Numbered from the stretch's first letter, positions 25,141-32,999 are shown. The stretch: 37,814 nt of DNA from Oscillospiraceae bacterium (GCA_015064025.1 SVSZ01000009.1:1-37814), one strand, 5' to 3'. The notes: generated by a model from the letters alone, not told the origin. A program made the numbers and translations.

Positions 25141-26022
25141 TCAAGCCTTTACAACAGGCAGCTCGGAAATCTTTTTCATATACTTGAAGGACGCTTCGAT
25201 TGCGTTGAGACAATCCTCAGCTCCCTCGAACTCAAGGGTGAAGCCTTCCTCGTAGCCTGCCCGACGAAGCTTTTGGAGTGCTTCGATCACGGGAACAACG
25301 CCGTGTCCCAAAATCGTGCCGCGCAGACCGTTGCCAAAACGGTTGAAGAAGAGCCCCTCGGGAAGGATCTCCTTTTCGCCCTTTTTGAAATAGAGAAAGT
25401 CCTTGACGTGCACGTGCATGACGTAGGGCATCGCGCGGTCGATCGCCATCAGCGGATCGACGTCTGCGCAGTAGAAGTTTCCAATATCGACCAGCCAGCC
25501 ATAGTTGCTGTCACCGACGGCATTGAATACCGCTTCCATGCGTTCCGGCTCCTGGAAGACCATTCCGTGATTTTCCGAGCAGGTTCTGATGCCCTTTTCT
25601 TTTGCGTAGAGTGTGACCTCGCGGATGATGGGAGCGACGTAGGGGACGGAATCCTCCCATGTCTTTCCCTCGGGAATGGAGAAGCCGACGTCATGACGCA
25701 TTATGGTGACACCGTACGCCTCTGCCACGTCAACCTGTCCCTTCAGTTCTTTGATCCACTTGCTCTGTGCCTCTTCGCTCCACTGACCGGCTGTTAAGTT
25801 GGCACCGACGGTGTATGCTCCGATCGGAAGTCCGATTCCTTCGCAGTAAGCGCGCAATTCACGTGCACGGGCGACGGGATCGTCATAGCCCTTGACTGAG
25901 TCTTGCGTGAAATCGATGAAGTCAAAGCCGATTTTTTTTGTCAGATCGCAGATGTCTTCCATCGAGCATCCCGTAGCTTTCACATATTTTGAAAAGCTGT
26001 AATTGCTGATTCCCAGTCTCAT
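25141..26022 (-). CDS. Sugar phosphate isomerase/epimerase family protein
   Basis: A 293-residue xylose-isomerase-like TIM-barrel protein. Probable metal ligands are Glu150 in CSENHG, Asp179 in LVDIGNF, His205 in HVHVKD and Glu264 in FTLEFEG, in the order typical of the family. Such proteins act as keto-sugar epimerases, inosose isomerases/dehydratases, or the lyase partner in oxidation-elimination glycoside cleavage, and are classically found with Gfo/Idh/MocA oxidoreductases, as here: it lies between two of them in the operon (31 and 30 base gaps). The upstream ribosome site is GGGAGAGGA. Its substrate cannot be named from sequence. Confidence 0.88.
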   Translation of the reverse strand: MRLGISNYSFSKYVKATGCSMEDICDLTKKIGFDFIDFTQDSVKGYDDPVARARELRAYCEGIGLPIGAYTVGANLTAGQWSEEAQSKWIKELKGQVDVAEAYGVTIMRHDVGFSIPEGKTWEDSVPYVAPIIREVTLYAKEKGIRTCSENHGMVFQEPERMEAVFNAVGDSNYGWLVDIGNFYCADVDPLMAIDRAMPYVMHVHVKDFLYFKKGEKEILPEGLFFNRFGNGLRGTILGHGVVPVIEALQKLRRAGYEEGFTLEFEGAEDCLNAIEASFKYMKKISELPVVKA

Positions 26023-26053
26023 AAGATCCTCTCCCTTGTATGAAAATCTTTGA

Positions 26054-27133
26054 TCAATACTTTACCGGCAGAGGATTCTGTGCGTGTACAGCCTCGATGA
26101 TCTCGATGACCTTGGTTGCCTTTTCGGGGGTAACGTCCAGAGGCTTTCCAAGCATGATGGAATCGTAGATCATGTGATAGTACATGGAGGAGCCGGTGCT
26201 GAATACGTCTCCCTCTGCCGCGAGCTCTTCCTCGTGGAAGTTGAGCTTCTCGGAGCAGTATGCGGGATAGCCGTTCTCGGGCTTGCGGAGTGCGCCGATC
26301 ACGACGGGACGTGCCTCAAGCTCCTCGGGAATAATGTACTTGACCTTGACAGTGTTGGCGAAGGGACCCGTTGCGATGGTTCCCTTGGTTCCGAAAATTT
26401 TGAAGGGCTCGCCCTTAAAGCCGTCATTGTTGTTGCATTCGATGTCAATGAGGGGCTTGCCGGGGGCGGTGATGAGGATCTTCGCGAAGTCGTTTGCGTC
26501 GCCGCTGTTGAACTCGGTCATGCCGAGATAGCTGTACTGTACCTTTGCGGCGGGATCCCAATCGATCAGATCGAGACCGACACCGATCGCGTGGGGGGTG
26601 GTGTTATAAACGCCGCCTGCGCAGAAGGACTGCAGGGTCTGCCAGTCCCAACGGCGGGAAAATCCGGAATAGTTCATGCTGATCTGAAGGACGTCGCCAA
26701 TCTTACCTGTTGCGAGGACCTCCTTGAGCTTGAGCACGGGAGGTGCGTAGAGGGACTGATGGAAAGCAGTTACGGTGACACCGTTCTTCTTTGCGGTGTT
26801 GATCAGATCCATTGCCTCGTAATAGGTCTTTGCAAAGGGTTTCTCGTTGAGGACGTTGTAGCCGTGCTCAAGGCAATCCTTCGCGATCGCATAATGCATG
26901 TGAGAGTAGGATGCGTTGACGATGAGGTCAATATCCTTTCTATCGAAGAGCTCTCTGTAATCGGCATAGCCCTCACAGCCAAACTCCTTCATGCCTCTTT
27001 CTCTGCGGTCTGCGAGCTCGTCCACGATTGCGACGACTTCACAAATGTCATTGTTTTCGGAGAGGAAGAATGCGCCGTGAATGTCACGACCGCTGCGTCC
27101 CTGACCGATGATGGCAACTCTCATTTTTTTCAT
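26054..27133 (-). CDS. Gfo/Idh/MocA family oxidoreductase (paralog C, first operon gene)
   Basis: A 359-residue oxidoreductase related to paralogs A and B but more distant (roughly three residues in five by eye). Motifs are IIGQGRSGRDIHGAFFLS, NEKPFAK and GGVYNTTPHAIG; again Asn replaces the usual Asp of the catalytic region. The ATG at 27133 follows AGGAGGG by nine bases and gives the same N-terminus as the paralogs; the longer frame to 27196 would start inside the leader and is rejected. It is the first gene after the regulated promoter at 27201-27229. Conserved motifs imply an NAD(P)-dependent redox step on a sugar. Confidence 0.92.
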   Translation of the reverse strand: MKKMRVAIIGQGRSGRDIHGAFFLSENNDICEVVAIVDELADRRERGMKEFGCEGYADYRELFDRKDIDLIVNASYSHMHYAIAKDCLEHGYNVLNEKPFAKTYYEAMDLINTAKKNGVTVTAFHQSLYAPPVLKLKEVLATGKIGDVLQISMNYSGFSRRWDWQTLQSFCAGGVYNTTPHAIGVGLDLIDWDPAAKVQYSYLGMTEFNSGDANDFAKILITAPGKPLIDIECNNNDGFKGEPFKIFGTKGTIATGPFANTVKVKYIIPEELEARPVVIGALRKPENGYPAYCSEKLNFHEEELAAEGDVFSTGSSMYYHMIYDSIMLGKPLDVTPEKATKVIEIIEAVHAQNPLPVKY

Positions 27134-27175
27134 GGTAAAACCCTCCTTGTGTATTTTCACAAAAATATCCAAAAG

Positions 27176-27191
27176 TAGGCACTTCTGCCTA
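27176..27191. promoter_or_regulatory. Palindrome at the operon transcription start
   Basis: TAGGCA and TGCCTA (27176-27181 and 27186-27191) are separated by four bases. The element falls just downstream of the predicted transcription start of the leftward operon (about 27194). It could be a repressor operator or a 5'-end mRNA hairpin. Confidence 0.5.
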
Positions 27192-27200
27192 TGCATTTTT

Positions 27201-27269
27201 AGTATATCATATTAAAATAAAAAATGAAATAGCATTTTTTACTTTTTATATTGCATTTTTCACTTTTTT
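27201..27269 (-). promoter_or_regulatory. Operon promoter with two AraC-type half-sites
   Basis: Read on the minus strand: half-site 1 (27253-27269, ending GAAAAATGC), half-site 2 (27232-27247, ending AAAAAATGC), two bases, a poor -35 TTTCAT (27224-27229), a 17-base spacer, and an extended -10 (TGA then TATACT at 27201-27206). The ATGC boxes are 21 bases apart. Half-site, -35 and -10 spacing are identical to those at 10113-10181. The divergent AraC-type gene next door is the obvious candidate regulator; binding is inferred, not shown. Confidence 0.72.
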
Positions 27270-27279
27270 GTGGTAAACT
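27251..27279 (+). promoter_or_regulatory. Promoter of the araC-type gene
   Basis: TTGCAT (27251-27256), a 17-base spacer and TAAACT (27274-27279). Half-site 1 of the divergent operon promoter overlaps this -35 and spacer, so a bound regulator could block its own transcription. Confidence 0.65.
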
Positions 27280-27332
27280 GTGATAAATGACGGAATGGGT
27301 TGCGACGATTCTGTGAAGAAGGGGTGATATTT

Positions 27333-28133
27333 TTGTTCGAGATGAAGGGGAACAGCCCTCTTTATGAGATTTCTCATAAACGTGTCGATGAGCCGAATCC
27401 GGATTCCTACGGGCGGCATATGCACAACTGCTGTGAGGTCTTGCTTTTTATCAGTGGAGATGCGAATTACAATATCGACGGACTTTTGTATCAGCCGAAG
27501 CCCTACGATCTTCTCTTGATCCCCCGTGCGACGTATCATTACCTCATTCCCATTTCTCCCTTGCCGTACGAAAACTACGTGATCGATTTTGACGGCGGGG
27601 TGGTTTCTGCTGAGCACCGGGAAAAGCTTTTTTCAAAGCCTGTGATCCTCAACATTGCCGAGGATAAGGAATTCTGCCGCTTTTTCAAGCGCTTGGATCT
27701 TTACCATGAAACCTATTCCGCACAGGATTTTTCGGTGTGCGCAAAGGCGCTGCTTCGCGAGCTGTTGATCTATTGCAGCTATCGGCTTGAGCGCTCGATG
27801 ATCGTGGAGCAGGAGCGACCTCCGCTTGTGGATACGCTCATCCGCCTGATCACGGAGAATCTTGAGCGACCTTTGGACGCAGAATTTCTGGCACACGAGC
27901 TTATGCTTTCAAAATCCTACCTTCAGAACGTATTTTCTCAATCCATGCACATAGGTCTCAAGCAGTACATCATGCAAAAAAAGATCTATGCGGCGCATAA
28001 CGATATGATAGAGGGAATGTCCTCAGGGGACGCTTGCGCCAAGTACTGCTTCAGTGACTATTCCGTGTTCTTCAGGCTTTACAAGAAAACCATGGGATAT
28101 TCCCCCAAGCAAACGGCACTTTACCGCTCATAG
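27333..28133 (+). CDS. AraC-family transcriptional regulator
   Basis: A 266-residue regulator with an N-terminal cupin-like sugar-sensing domain (GRHMHNCCEVLLFISGDANY, followed by the PYDLLLIPRATYHY segment) and a C-terminal double helix-turn-helix (about 175-262: LAHELMLSKSYLQNVFSQ, then CAKYCFSDYSVFFRLYKKT and GYSPKQ). I chose TTG at 27333 because GAAGGGGTGAT, close to the full anti-16S sequence, ends a few bases before it. The ATG at 27342 and a TTG at 27300 are alternatives. It is divergent from the oxidoreductase/nag operon and probably activates it when an amino-sugar-related ligand is present. The matching sites before the secreted SGNH gene suggest it acts there too. Confidence 0.9.
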   Translation: MFEMKGNSPLYEISHKRVDEPNPDSYGRHMHNCCEVLLFISGDANYNIDGLLYQPKPYDLLLIPRATYHYLIPISPLPYENYVIDFDGGVVSAEHREKLFSKPVILNIAEDKEFCRFFKRLDLYHETYSAQDFSVCAKALLRELLIYCSYRLERSMIVEQERPPLVDTLIRLITENLERPLDAEFLAHELMLSKSYLQNVFSQSMHIGLKQYIMQKKIYAAHNDMIEGMSSGDACAKYCFSDYSVFFRLYKKTMGYSPKQTALYRS

Positions 28134-28181
28134 ACGCATTTTAAAACGACATTTTTATGAAATTTTGAGGAGGAAACGTGT

Positions 28182-29012
28182 ATGTCCTTTTTGGGAAGCA
28201 TCATTGAATTTCTTGATACATCAATGACTACGCCGACCATGTACGGTTGGTTTCATATTCTCTGGCTCGTGATCTCGATTGCCTTCGGGATCCTTTTGTG
28301 CGCGCTTCATAAGGGCGTTGATCCCGACCGTGTACGCCGTACGGTTCTCGCCGTTGCGATCACAGTCATGGTGCTTGAGATCTACAAATTCTTCAATTTC
28401 TCCTTCGATTATACGGACGGTGCCGTCACCTTTGATTTTTATTGGAGTAGCTTCCCTTGGCAATTCTGCTCCATGCCCATGTACGTAGGTCTTTTGGCGG
28501 GAATCATCAAAAGGGGACGTGTGCACGATTCTCTTTGTGCGTTCCTTGCTACGTATGCCGTATTTGCGGGTGCCGCCGTTATGCTTTACCCGAGCTCCGT
28601 TTTTATCGAAGCGATCGGCATCAATATCCAGACCATGGTATGTCACGGCTCCATGATCTCTATTGGCATTTACCTCTACTATTCGGGGCACGTCAAGGCG
28701 GAGCACAAAACGATCCTCAAAGCACTTCCTGTGTTTGCGGCGGCGATCCTTGTCGCGATCGTTCTCAATGAGATCGGTTACGTCTCGGGACTTTGTGAGG
28801 AATATTATTTCAACATGTTCTACATCAGCCCTCATGAGGATCCTCATCTGCCCGTGTATTCTTTGATCCAACCCTTGGTTCCATACCCTCTCTCTCTTGT
28901 GATCTATATCATCGGCTTTACTCTGGCGGCTTATGTGATGCTGCTTCTGGCAATGGGGATCCGCGCGATCGGTACCCGTGTTGCCAACAAGGTGCGAGCA
29001 ACCCGTAAATAA
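28182..29012 (+). CDS. YwaF/TMEM164-like integral membrane protein
   Basis: A 276-residue membrane protein with about seven hydrophobic segments, beginning with a short amphipathic N-terminus and MYGWFHILWLVISIAFG. FPWQFCSMPMYVGLLAG, the conserved CHGS (in MVCHGSMISIGIYLYYSG) and the late segment PYPLSLVIYIIG recall the YwaF/TIGR02206 family, whose animal homologue TMEM164 has been reported to act as an acyltransferase; the Cys-His pair may be catalytic. The bacterial role is not settled. A good ribosome site (GAGGAGG) precedes the ATG. It follows the araC-type gene by 48 bases with no clear terminator between, so it may be on the same transcript. Confidence 0.75.
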   Translation: MSFLGSIIEFLDTSMTTPTMYGWFHILWLVISIAFGILLCALHKGVDPDRVRRTVLAVAITVMVLEIYKFFNFSFDYTDGAVTFDFYWSSFPWQFCSMPMYVGLLAGIIKRGRVHDSLCAFLATYAVFAGAAVMLYPSSVFIEAIGINIQTMVCHGSMISIGIYLYYSGHVKAEHKTILKALPVFAAAILVAIVLNEIGYVSGLCEEYYFNMFYISPHEDPHLPVYSLIQPLVPYPLSLVIYIIGFTLAAYVMLLLAMGIRAIGTRVANKVRATRK

Positions 29013-29017
29013 ATAGG

Positions 29018-29095
29018 CGCATCCCCTGAAATGCATGAAAATGTATCGTTTGTTCAGAATAAACGATCGTTATTTCAAGTATTTCGGGGGATGCG
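29018..29095. repeat. Nested inverted repeats upstream of the 672-residue gene
   Basis: Outer arms 29018-29032 and 29081-29095 match over 15 bases with one G-U type difference. Inside them, ATCGTTT (29045-29051) pairs with AAACGAT (29061-29067). The right outer arm ends two bases before the extended -10 of the next gene. It may be the terminator of the membrane-protein gene, a double operator, or both. Confidence 0.7.
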
Positions 29096-29096
29096 G

Positions 29097-29105
29097 TGTT
29101 ATAAT
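29097..29105 (+). promoter_or_regulatory. Extended -10 promoter of the 672-residue gene
   Basis: TGT then TATAAT (29100-29105) form an extended -10. No good -35 lies at the right distance; that position is inside the inverted-repeat arm, so an activator or repressor may act here. Confidence 0.55.
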
Positions 29106-29135
29106 GGGTATATCAACGGATGAAAGGAGTTCGCA

Positions 29136-31154
29136 ATGTACGGGAAGACAGACGAGCCTTTGGATATCATTATTCCGATTTCCATCGAGTTGGATTGGCC
29201 CACCTGTGAGGAGGTCGTGAAGTGTATAAGGGAGCAGAATCAAAAATACGGATTTACAAAATTTGCGCTCGCCGCCCCGGCGGGAGGATGGAGAAGCACA
29301 CATTACCCGCCGAGAGAGCATTTTATTGACCGCGCCAAGCTTTTTGCAAGCGTCAAGACAGAGCTCGCGCCGCAGGGGTTGACGCTTGGCTGGTGGATCA
29401 CTGCAACGTTGAAGTCGGGACCCTCCGAGGAATTTGTCCGTACGGTGCGCTCCGACGGGAGTGAATCCCAGATTGCCTCCTGTCCCGCAGATCCTGCATT
29501 TGAGGAGCGCTTTTGTGGGGATATTGCCGCTTTCGCGGAAATTGCGCACCCCGATTTTATCATAACCGAGGATGACTGTTCACTTCGCGCTGCCACCTTC
29601 TCCGAGGGATGCTTCTGCAAATATCATCTTGAAGCGTTTGCTCGCCGCGAGGGACGTGCGTACACCCGTGAGGAGCTTGTCAAAAGCTTTGCGCAAAGAG
29701 ATGCGGCATCATATGCCCTTCTGCGCCGTTGGCGGGCTTTGATGAAGGATACCCTTGTGGAGTTTGCCGCCGCCATGCGGCACGCGATCGATTCCGTCGC
29801 TCCCGAGATCCCGATGGGATACATGCAATCGGGCGGTGCGGATTGGGACGGCGACTGTACCGAGGCGGTTTCGCGCGCGATGGCAGGGGAGCGGCACGTG
29901 CCGTTTTCACGCCTGTACGGATGTTTCTATTGTGGCGGCGAGACAAAAAGCATCCCCCATGTGCTTTATCATCCGATCTATTGCAAGCAGCACATCGGTG
30001 AAAATTTTCGCTTTTATCACGAGTCGGATACATTCCCCCATACTGCGTTTTTTACATCTGCAGAGCAGATGCGCGCGATGATGGCTACGGTGTATTCCTA
30101 CGGCTTTCACGGTTCCACCTTCCAGACACAGCAACTTTTGGACGATCCCAACGAGGAGGAGATCTACGGACGGATGTTCAAGGAGGAGCGAGCGCGCTTT
30201 GAGGTGATCGGAGCGCTTGCTCGGCAATGCGTGCAGAAGGGAGTGCAGATCTGCTATGACCCGTTCTGGAATACCGCAGATGACACCTGCTCTACTGAGC
30301 AGCCGCTTTGGACAAGATGCGTCAGTGCCTTCGGGCTTCCTTATACGACACTTGCTTCAAATGCTGTGTTCTGGGACGTCAGACAGGCAAAATACGCAAG
30401 CGACGAGGAGGTCACGGCGGCGCTTTCGAAAAAAGCACTTTTCCTTGACGGTGACGCGGCACGTGTGCTTTGCGAACGTGGCTTTGAAAAGTATCTTGGT
30501 GTGTCGGTCGGCGCACGGGACATAGCGGACGGACGGCTCGGCTTTGATCTTGGCGCCCGCGAGCTGATCACCGAGCGGTTTTGTACCGAGGGGTGCGGGA
30601 AACATATGCCGTCGGCACATATGTATGCGGTTGGAAAAAACGGATGCCTCCTTGAAATGCGGGTGAGCGATCCCACCTGCGAGGTGATCAGCGAGCTATA
30701 TACTTTTGAGAAAAAATTTGTTTCCGTTGCGATGACGCGGTACAAAAATTCCCTCGGTGGCACCGTAACGGTTATGGGAGAGACGCTCGACGGAAATGCT
30801 TCGCAATCTCTTTTCAACTACCGCAGACAGCGCCTTTTTGGGGACGTGCTTTCCGAATGTGCAGATGAATTTGTTTTTGTTAAGGAATCCCCCTTTGTGT
30901 CCGTTGTGATGAACGAGGCGAAGGATCCGAAGGAAAGCGGATTTTTCGGGCTTCTGACCATGACCAATCTTTGTGACGGCACGGTGACGTCTCCTTTGCT
31001 TCATTTGCCACCTTGCTGGAATACGTTTGCGTCTCTTTCATTCCTTGCAAAGGATGGCTCATGGCAGGCACTTCCGTATACGCAGACGTCGGACGGCATC
31101 CGAGTGGAAATGCCCATGAAGTATTGCGATCCAATGTATCTGCGCTTTTCCTGA
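29136..31154 (+). CDS. Uncharacterised glycoside-hydrolase-like protein (TIM-barrel type)
   Basis: A 672-residue cytoplasmic protein with no signal peptide. I do not recognise a named family. The first ~350 residues look like a (beta/alpha)8 barrel of the GH-A/GH42 style: LDIIIPISIELDW, GLTLGWWITATLKSG, then PDFIITEDDCSLR followed by GCFCKYHLEAF. An acidic cluster followed by 'CFC..(C/H)L..F' is something I recall from uncharacterised clostridial glycosidases. HESDTFPH could hold a second acid. Residues about 380-500 include a trimerisation-like segment, and the C-terminus is beta-rich. Candidate catalytic residues are the Glu/Asp of ITEDD and the Glu of HESD. The start at 29136 follows GGAG by eight bases. 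It has its own promoter with unusual inverted repeats and converges with metK. Confidence 0.6.
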   Translation: MYGKTDEPLDIIIPISIELDWPTCEEVVKCIREQNQKYGFTKFALAAPAGGWRSTHYPPREHFIDRAKLFASVKTELAPQGLTLGWWITATLKSGPSEEFVRTVRSDGSESQIASCPADPAFEERFCGDIAAFAEIAHPDFIITEDDCSLRAATFSEGCFCKYHLEAFARREGRAYTREELVKSFAQRDAASYALLRRWRALMKDTLVEFAAAMRHAIDSVAPEIPMGYMQSGGADWDGDCTEAVSRAMAGERHVPFSRLYGCFYCGGETKSIPHVLYHPIYCKQHIGENFRFYHESDTFPHTAFFTSAEQMRAMMATVYSYGFHGSTFQTQQLLDDPNEEEIYGRMFKEERARFEVIGALARQCVQKGVQICYDPFWNTADDTCSTEQPLWTRCVSAFGLPYTTLASNAVFWDVRQAKYASDEEVTAALSKKALFLDGDAARVLCERGFEKYLGVSVGARDIADGRLGFDLGARELITERFCTEGCGKHMPSAHMYAVGKNGCLLEMRVSDPTCEVISELYTFEKKFVSVAMTRYKNSLGGTVTVMGETLDGNASQSLFNYRRQRLFGDVLSECADEFVFVKESPFVSVVMNEAKDPKESGFFGLLTMTNLCDGTVTSPLLHLPPCWNTFASLSFLAKDGSWQALPYTQTSDGIRVEMPMKYCDPMYLRFS

Positions 31155-31180
31155 CTGCAATAAATGAAATTGAAAATGGT

Positions 31181-31232
31181 AAAAAATACGCGGCGGTCCT
31201 GAAGCATGGTTCAAGACCGCCGCATATTTTTT
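31181..31232. terminator. Bidirectional terminator between the glycosidase-like gene and metK
   Basis: An 18-bp stem (31181-31198 with 31215-31232, one G-U pair) with A-run and T-run flanks, ended by T-rich sequence on both strands. Its right edge overlaps the metK stop codon by two bases. Confidence 0.88.
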
Positions 31233-32415
31233 ATTTGTCAAGGAGCTTTGCAAGCTCGTCTGCAATATCGCAAGCCTCCCACGGAATATCGAGATCCTCG
31301 CGTCCCATATGCCCGTATGCCGCGATCTGGCAGTAGATCGGACGGCGCAGATCGAATCTCTTAATGATTGCCGCAGATCTCAGATCCACCAACTCAAGAA
31401 CCTTTTCCTCGATTTTCTTCTCATCCACGCGTGCCGTGCCAAAGGTGTCGATCATAACGGAGACAGGCTTTGCCACACCGATCGCGTATGCAACCTGTAC
31501 CTCGCACTTGTCGGCAAGTCCTGCTTTGACAACGTTCTTTGCAACGTATCTTGCTGCATAGCAGGCGGAACGGTCCACCTTTGTCGGATCCTTACCGGAG
31601 AATGCACCGCCACCGTGGCGAGCGTAGCCGCCGTAGGTATCCACAATGATCTTGCGTCCCGTAAGACCCGTGTCGCCTGCGGGACCGCCGATGACGAATC
31701 TTCCTGTGGGATTGATGTAGATCTTGGTTTCTTCGTTCATCATGTTTGCGGGAACGATCGGCTTGATCACCTCGCGGATCAGATCCTCTCTGATCTGTTC
31801 GGTAGAAACGGAAGCGCTGTGCTGTGAGGAAATGACAACGGTGTCCACGCGCACGGGATGCCCCGCCTCGTCGTATTCTACGGTCACCTGCGTTTTTCCG
31901 TCGGGACGGAGATAGGGAAGTGTACCGTTTTTGCGTACCTCGGTCAATCTCTTGGCAAGACGGTGAGACAAGGAGATGGGAAGAGGCATCAATTCGGGTG
32001 TTTCATTGCAGGCATAGCCGAACATAAGCCCTTGGTCGCCCGCACCGATGTCGAACTCATCGCTTTTTCCCTCCTTTGCCTCCAAGGATTTGTCAACACC
32101 CAATGCAATATCGGGAGACTGTGCGTGCAAAGAGGTGATGACCGCACAGCTGTCACAGTCAAAGCCATACTTTGCGCGGTCGTACCCGATCTCGCGCACA
32201 GTTTCACGTACGATCTTCTGTATATCGACCTGTGCCTTGGTCGTGACCTCTCCCATAACGCATACAAGCCCCGTGGTGCAGAAGGTTTCGCAAGCGACGC
32301 GGGACATGGGATCCTGACGAAGCATTTCATCAAGAATTGCATCCGAGATCTTATCGCTGATTTTATCGGGATGCCCCTCGGTTACGGATTCACTGGTAAA
32401 TAATTTTCTGTTCAT
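31231..32415 (-). CDS. metK: S-adenosylmethionine synthetase
   Basis: MetK makes S-adenosylmethionine from methionine and ATP. The 394-residue chain has the N-terminal [20 protein letters not shown] with the ATP-contacting His, [33 protein letters not shown], and [16 protein letters not shown] (the P-loop-like GGGAFSGKD), all family signatures. I chose the ATG at 32415, which follows AGGAG and gives the normal N-terminus; the frame open to 32478 runs into the riboswitch terminator. Expression is controlled by the SAM-I riboswitch at 32464-32576, so the enzyme is shut off when its product is abundant. The gene is alone on its transcript. Confidence 0.97.
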   Translation of the reverse strand: MNRKLFTSESVTEGHPDKISDKISDAILDEMLRQDPMSRVACETFCTTGLVCVMGEVTTKAQVDIQKIVRETVREIGYDRAKYGFDCDSCAVITSLHAQSPDIALGVDKSLEAKEGKSDEFDIGAGDQGLMFGYACNETPELMPLPISLSHRLAKRLTEVRKNGTLPYLRPDGKTQVTVEYDEAGHPVRVDTVVISSQHSASVSTEQIREDLIREVIKPIVPANMMNEETKIYINPTGRFVIGGPAGDTGLTGRKIIVDTYGGYARHGGGAFSGKDPTKVDRSACYAARYVAKNVVKAGLADKCEVQVAYAIGVAKPVSVMIDTFGTARVDEKKIEEKVLELVDLRSAAIIKRFDLRRPIYCQIAAYGHMGREDLDIPWEACDIADELAKLLDK

Positions 32416-32463
32416 TTTCGTACTCCTGTATCTGATTGTTTCAAAGCATATCTTTTCGGCAAT

Positions 32464-32576
32464 AAAAAAACTCCGCATTGACGGAGCATTCGGCTCTCAT
32501 CTAACAGGATTTAGCACCTTACGGCTGCAGGTTGCTGTAACATCATCGTGCCTGTCACTACGTTACTCTCGATAAG
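32464..32576 (-). promoter_or_regulatory. SAM-I (S-box) riboswitch with intrinsic terminator
   Basis: Read on the minus strand, the leader holds the S-box landmarks in order: CTTATCGAGAG, the SAM-pocket region GACAGGCACGATGATG, CAGCAACC, AAGGTGCTAAATCC, and GATGAGAG, which pairs with the start to close P1 (32571-32576 with 32496-32501, six pairs including one G-U). A terminator stem CTCCG/CGGAG (32471-32475 with 32482-32486) and seven U residues follow (32464-32470). By analogy with known S-boxes, SAM binding ends transcription before metK. Confidence 0.93.
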
Positions 32577-32594
32577 ATATATTTGATTTTTTAT

Positions 32595-32623
32595 AGTATA
32601 GCACAGTTTTTTCACCTTTGCAA
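32595..32623 (-). promoter_or_regulatory. Promoter of the riboswitch-metK transcript
   Basis: Minus strand TTGCAA (32618-32623), a 17-base spacer and extended -10 TGC-TATACT (32595-32600), about 20 bases before the riboswitch. Confidence 0.78.
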
Positions 32624-32684
32624 GTGGTTTGTCGTATTTTTGCGAAAACATATAAAAAATCTTGAAAGTTTTTTTGAAAAAGTA

Positions 32685-32713
32685 TTGATTTTTTCAAAAA
32701 AACATGCTATAAT
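32685..32713 (+). promoter_or_regulatory. Promoter of tRNA-Leu
   Basis: TTGATT (32685-32690), a 17-base spacer and TGC-TATAAT (32708-32713). The start should fall a few bases before the tRNA. Confidence 0.75.
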
Positions 32714-32727
32714 AATAGCCGTTGTAC

Positions 32728-32814
32728 GCCGGTGTGATGGAATTGGCAGACGTGCTGGACTCAAAATCCAGTGGTAGCGATACCGTGTCGGTTCGACCCC
32801 GACCACCGGCACCA
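32728..32814 (+). tRNA. tRNA-Leu(CAA)
   Basis: An 87-base tRNA with encoded CCA. The acceptor stem pairs GCCGGTG (32728-32734) with CACCGGC (32804-32810), followed by A and CCA. The anticodon stem CTGGA/TCCAG holds the loop CTCAAAA with anticodon CAA (32762-32764), reading UUG. The long variable arm is as expected for leucine, and the T-arm loop contains GTTCGAC. It is a single tRNA gene with its own promoter and terminator. Confidence 0.95.
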
Positions 32815-32820
32815 ACAAAA

Positions 32821-32857
32821 AACGCACTTTTGTCTCTCGACAGGAGTGCGTTCTTTT
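32821..32857 (+). terminator. Terminator of tRNA-Leu
   Basis: A 14-bp stem (32821-32834 with 32839-32852, two G-U pairs), loop TCTC, then CTTTTT. Confidence 0.85.
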
Positions 32858-32913
32858 TGTCCTTGCCTCGGATCCTTCAAGACAGAAATCTTGAGAGCGG
32901 GACGGATTTTTTC

Positions 32914-32942
32914 TTGACTTTGTTCTCTTTATAGTATATACT
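32914..32942 (+). promoter_or_regulatory. Promoter of recD2-comF
   Basis: TTGACT (32914-32919), a 17-base spacer and TATACT (32937-32942). Confidence 0.8.
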
Positions 32943-32999
32943 GATATTAATGCTTGTTTTGCGATCAACCGTTTTGAGAGCGGAGAAGGGAGTGAGAGC

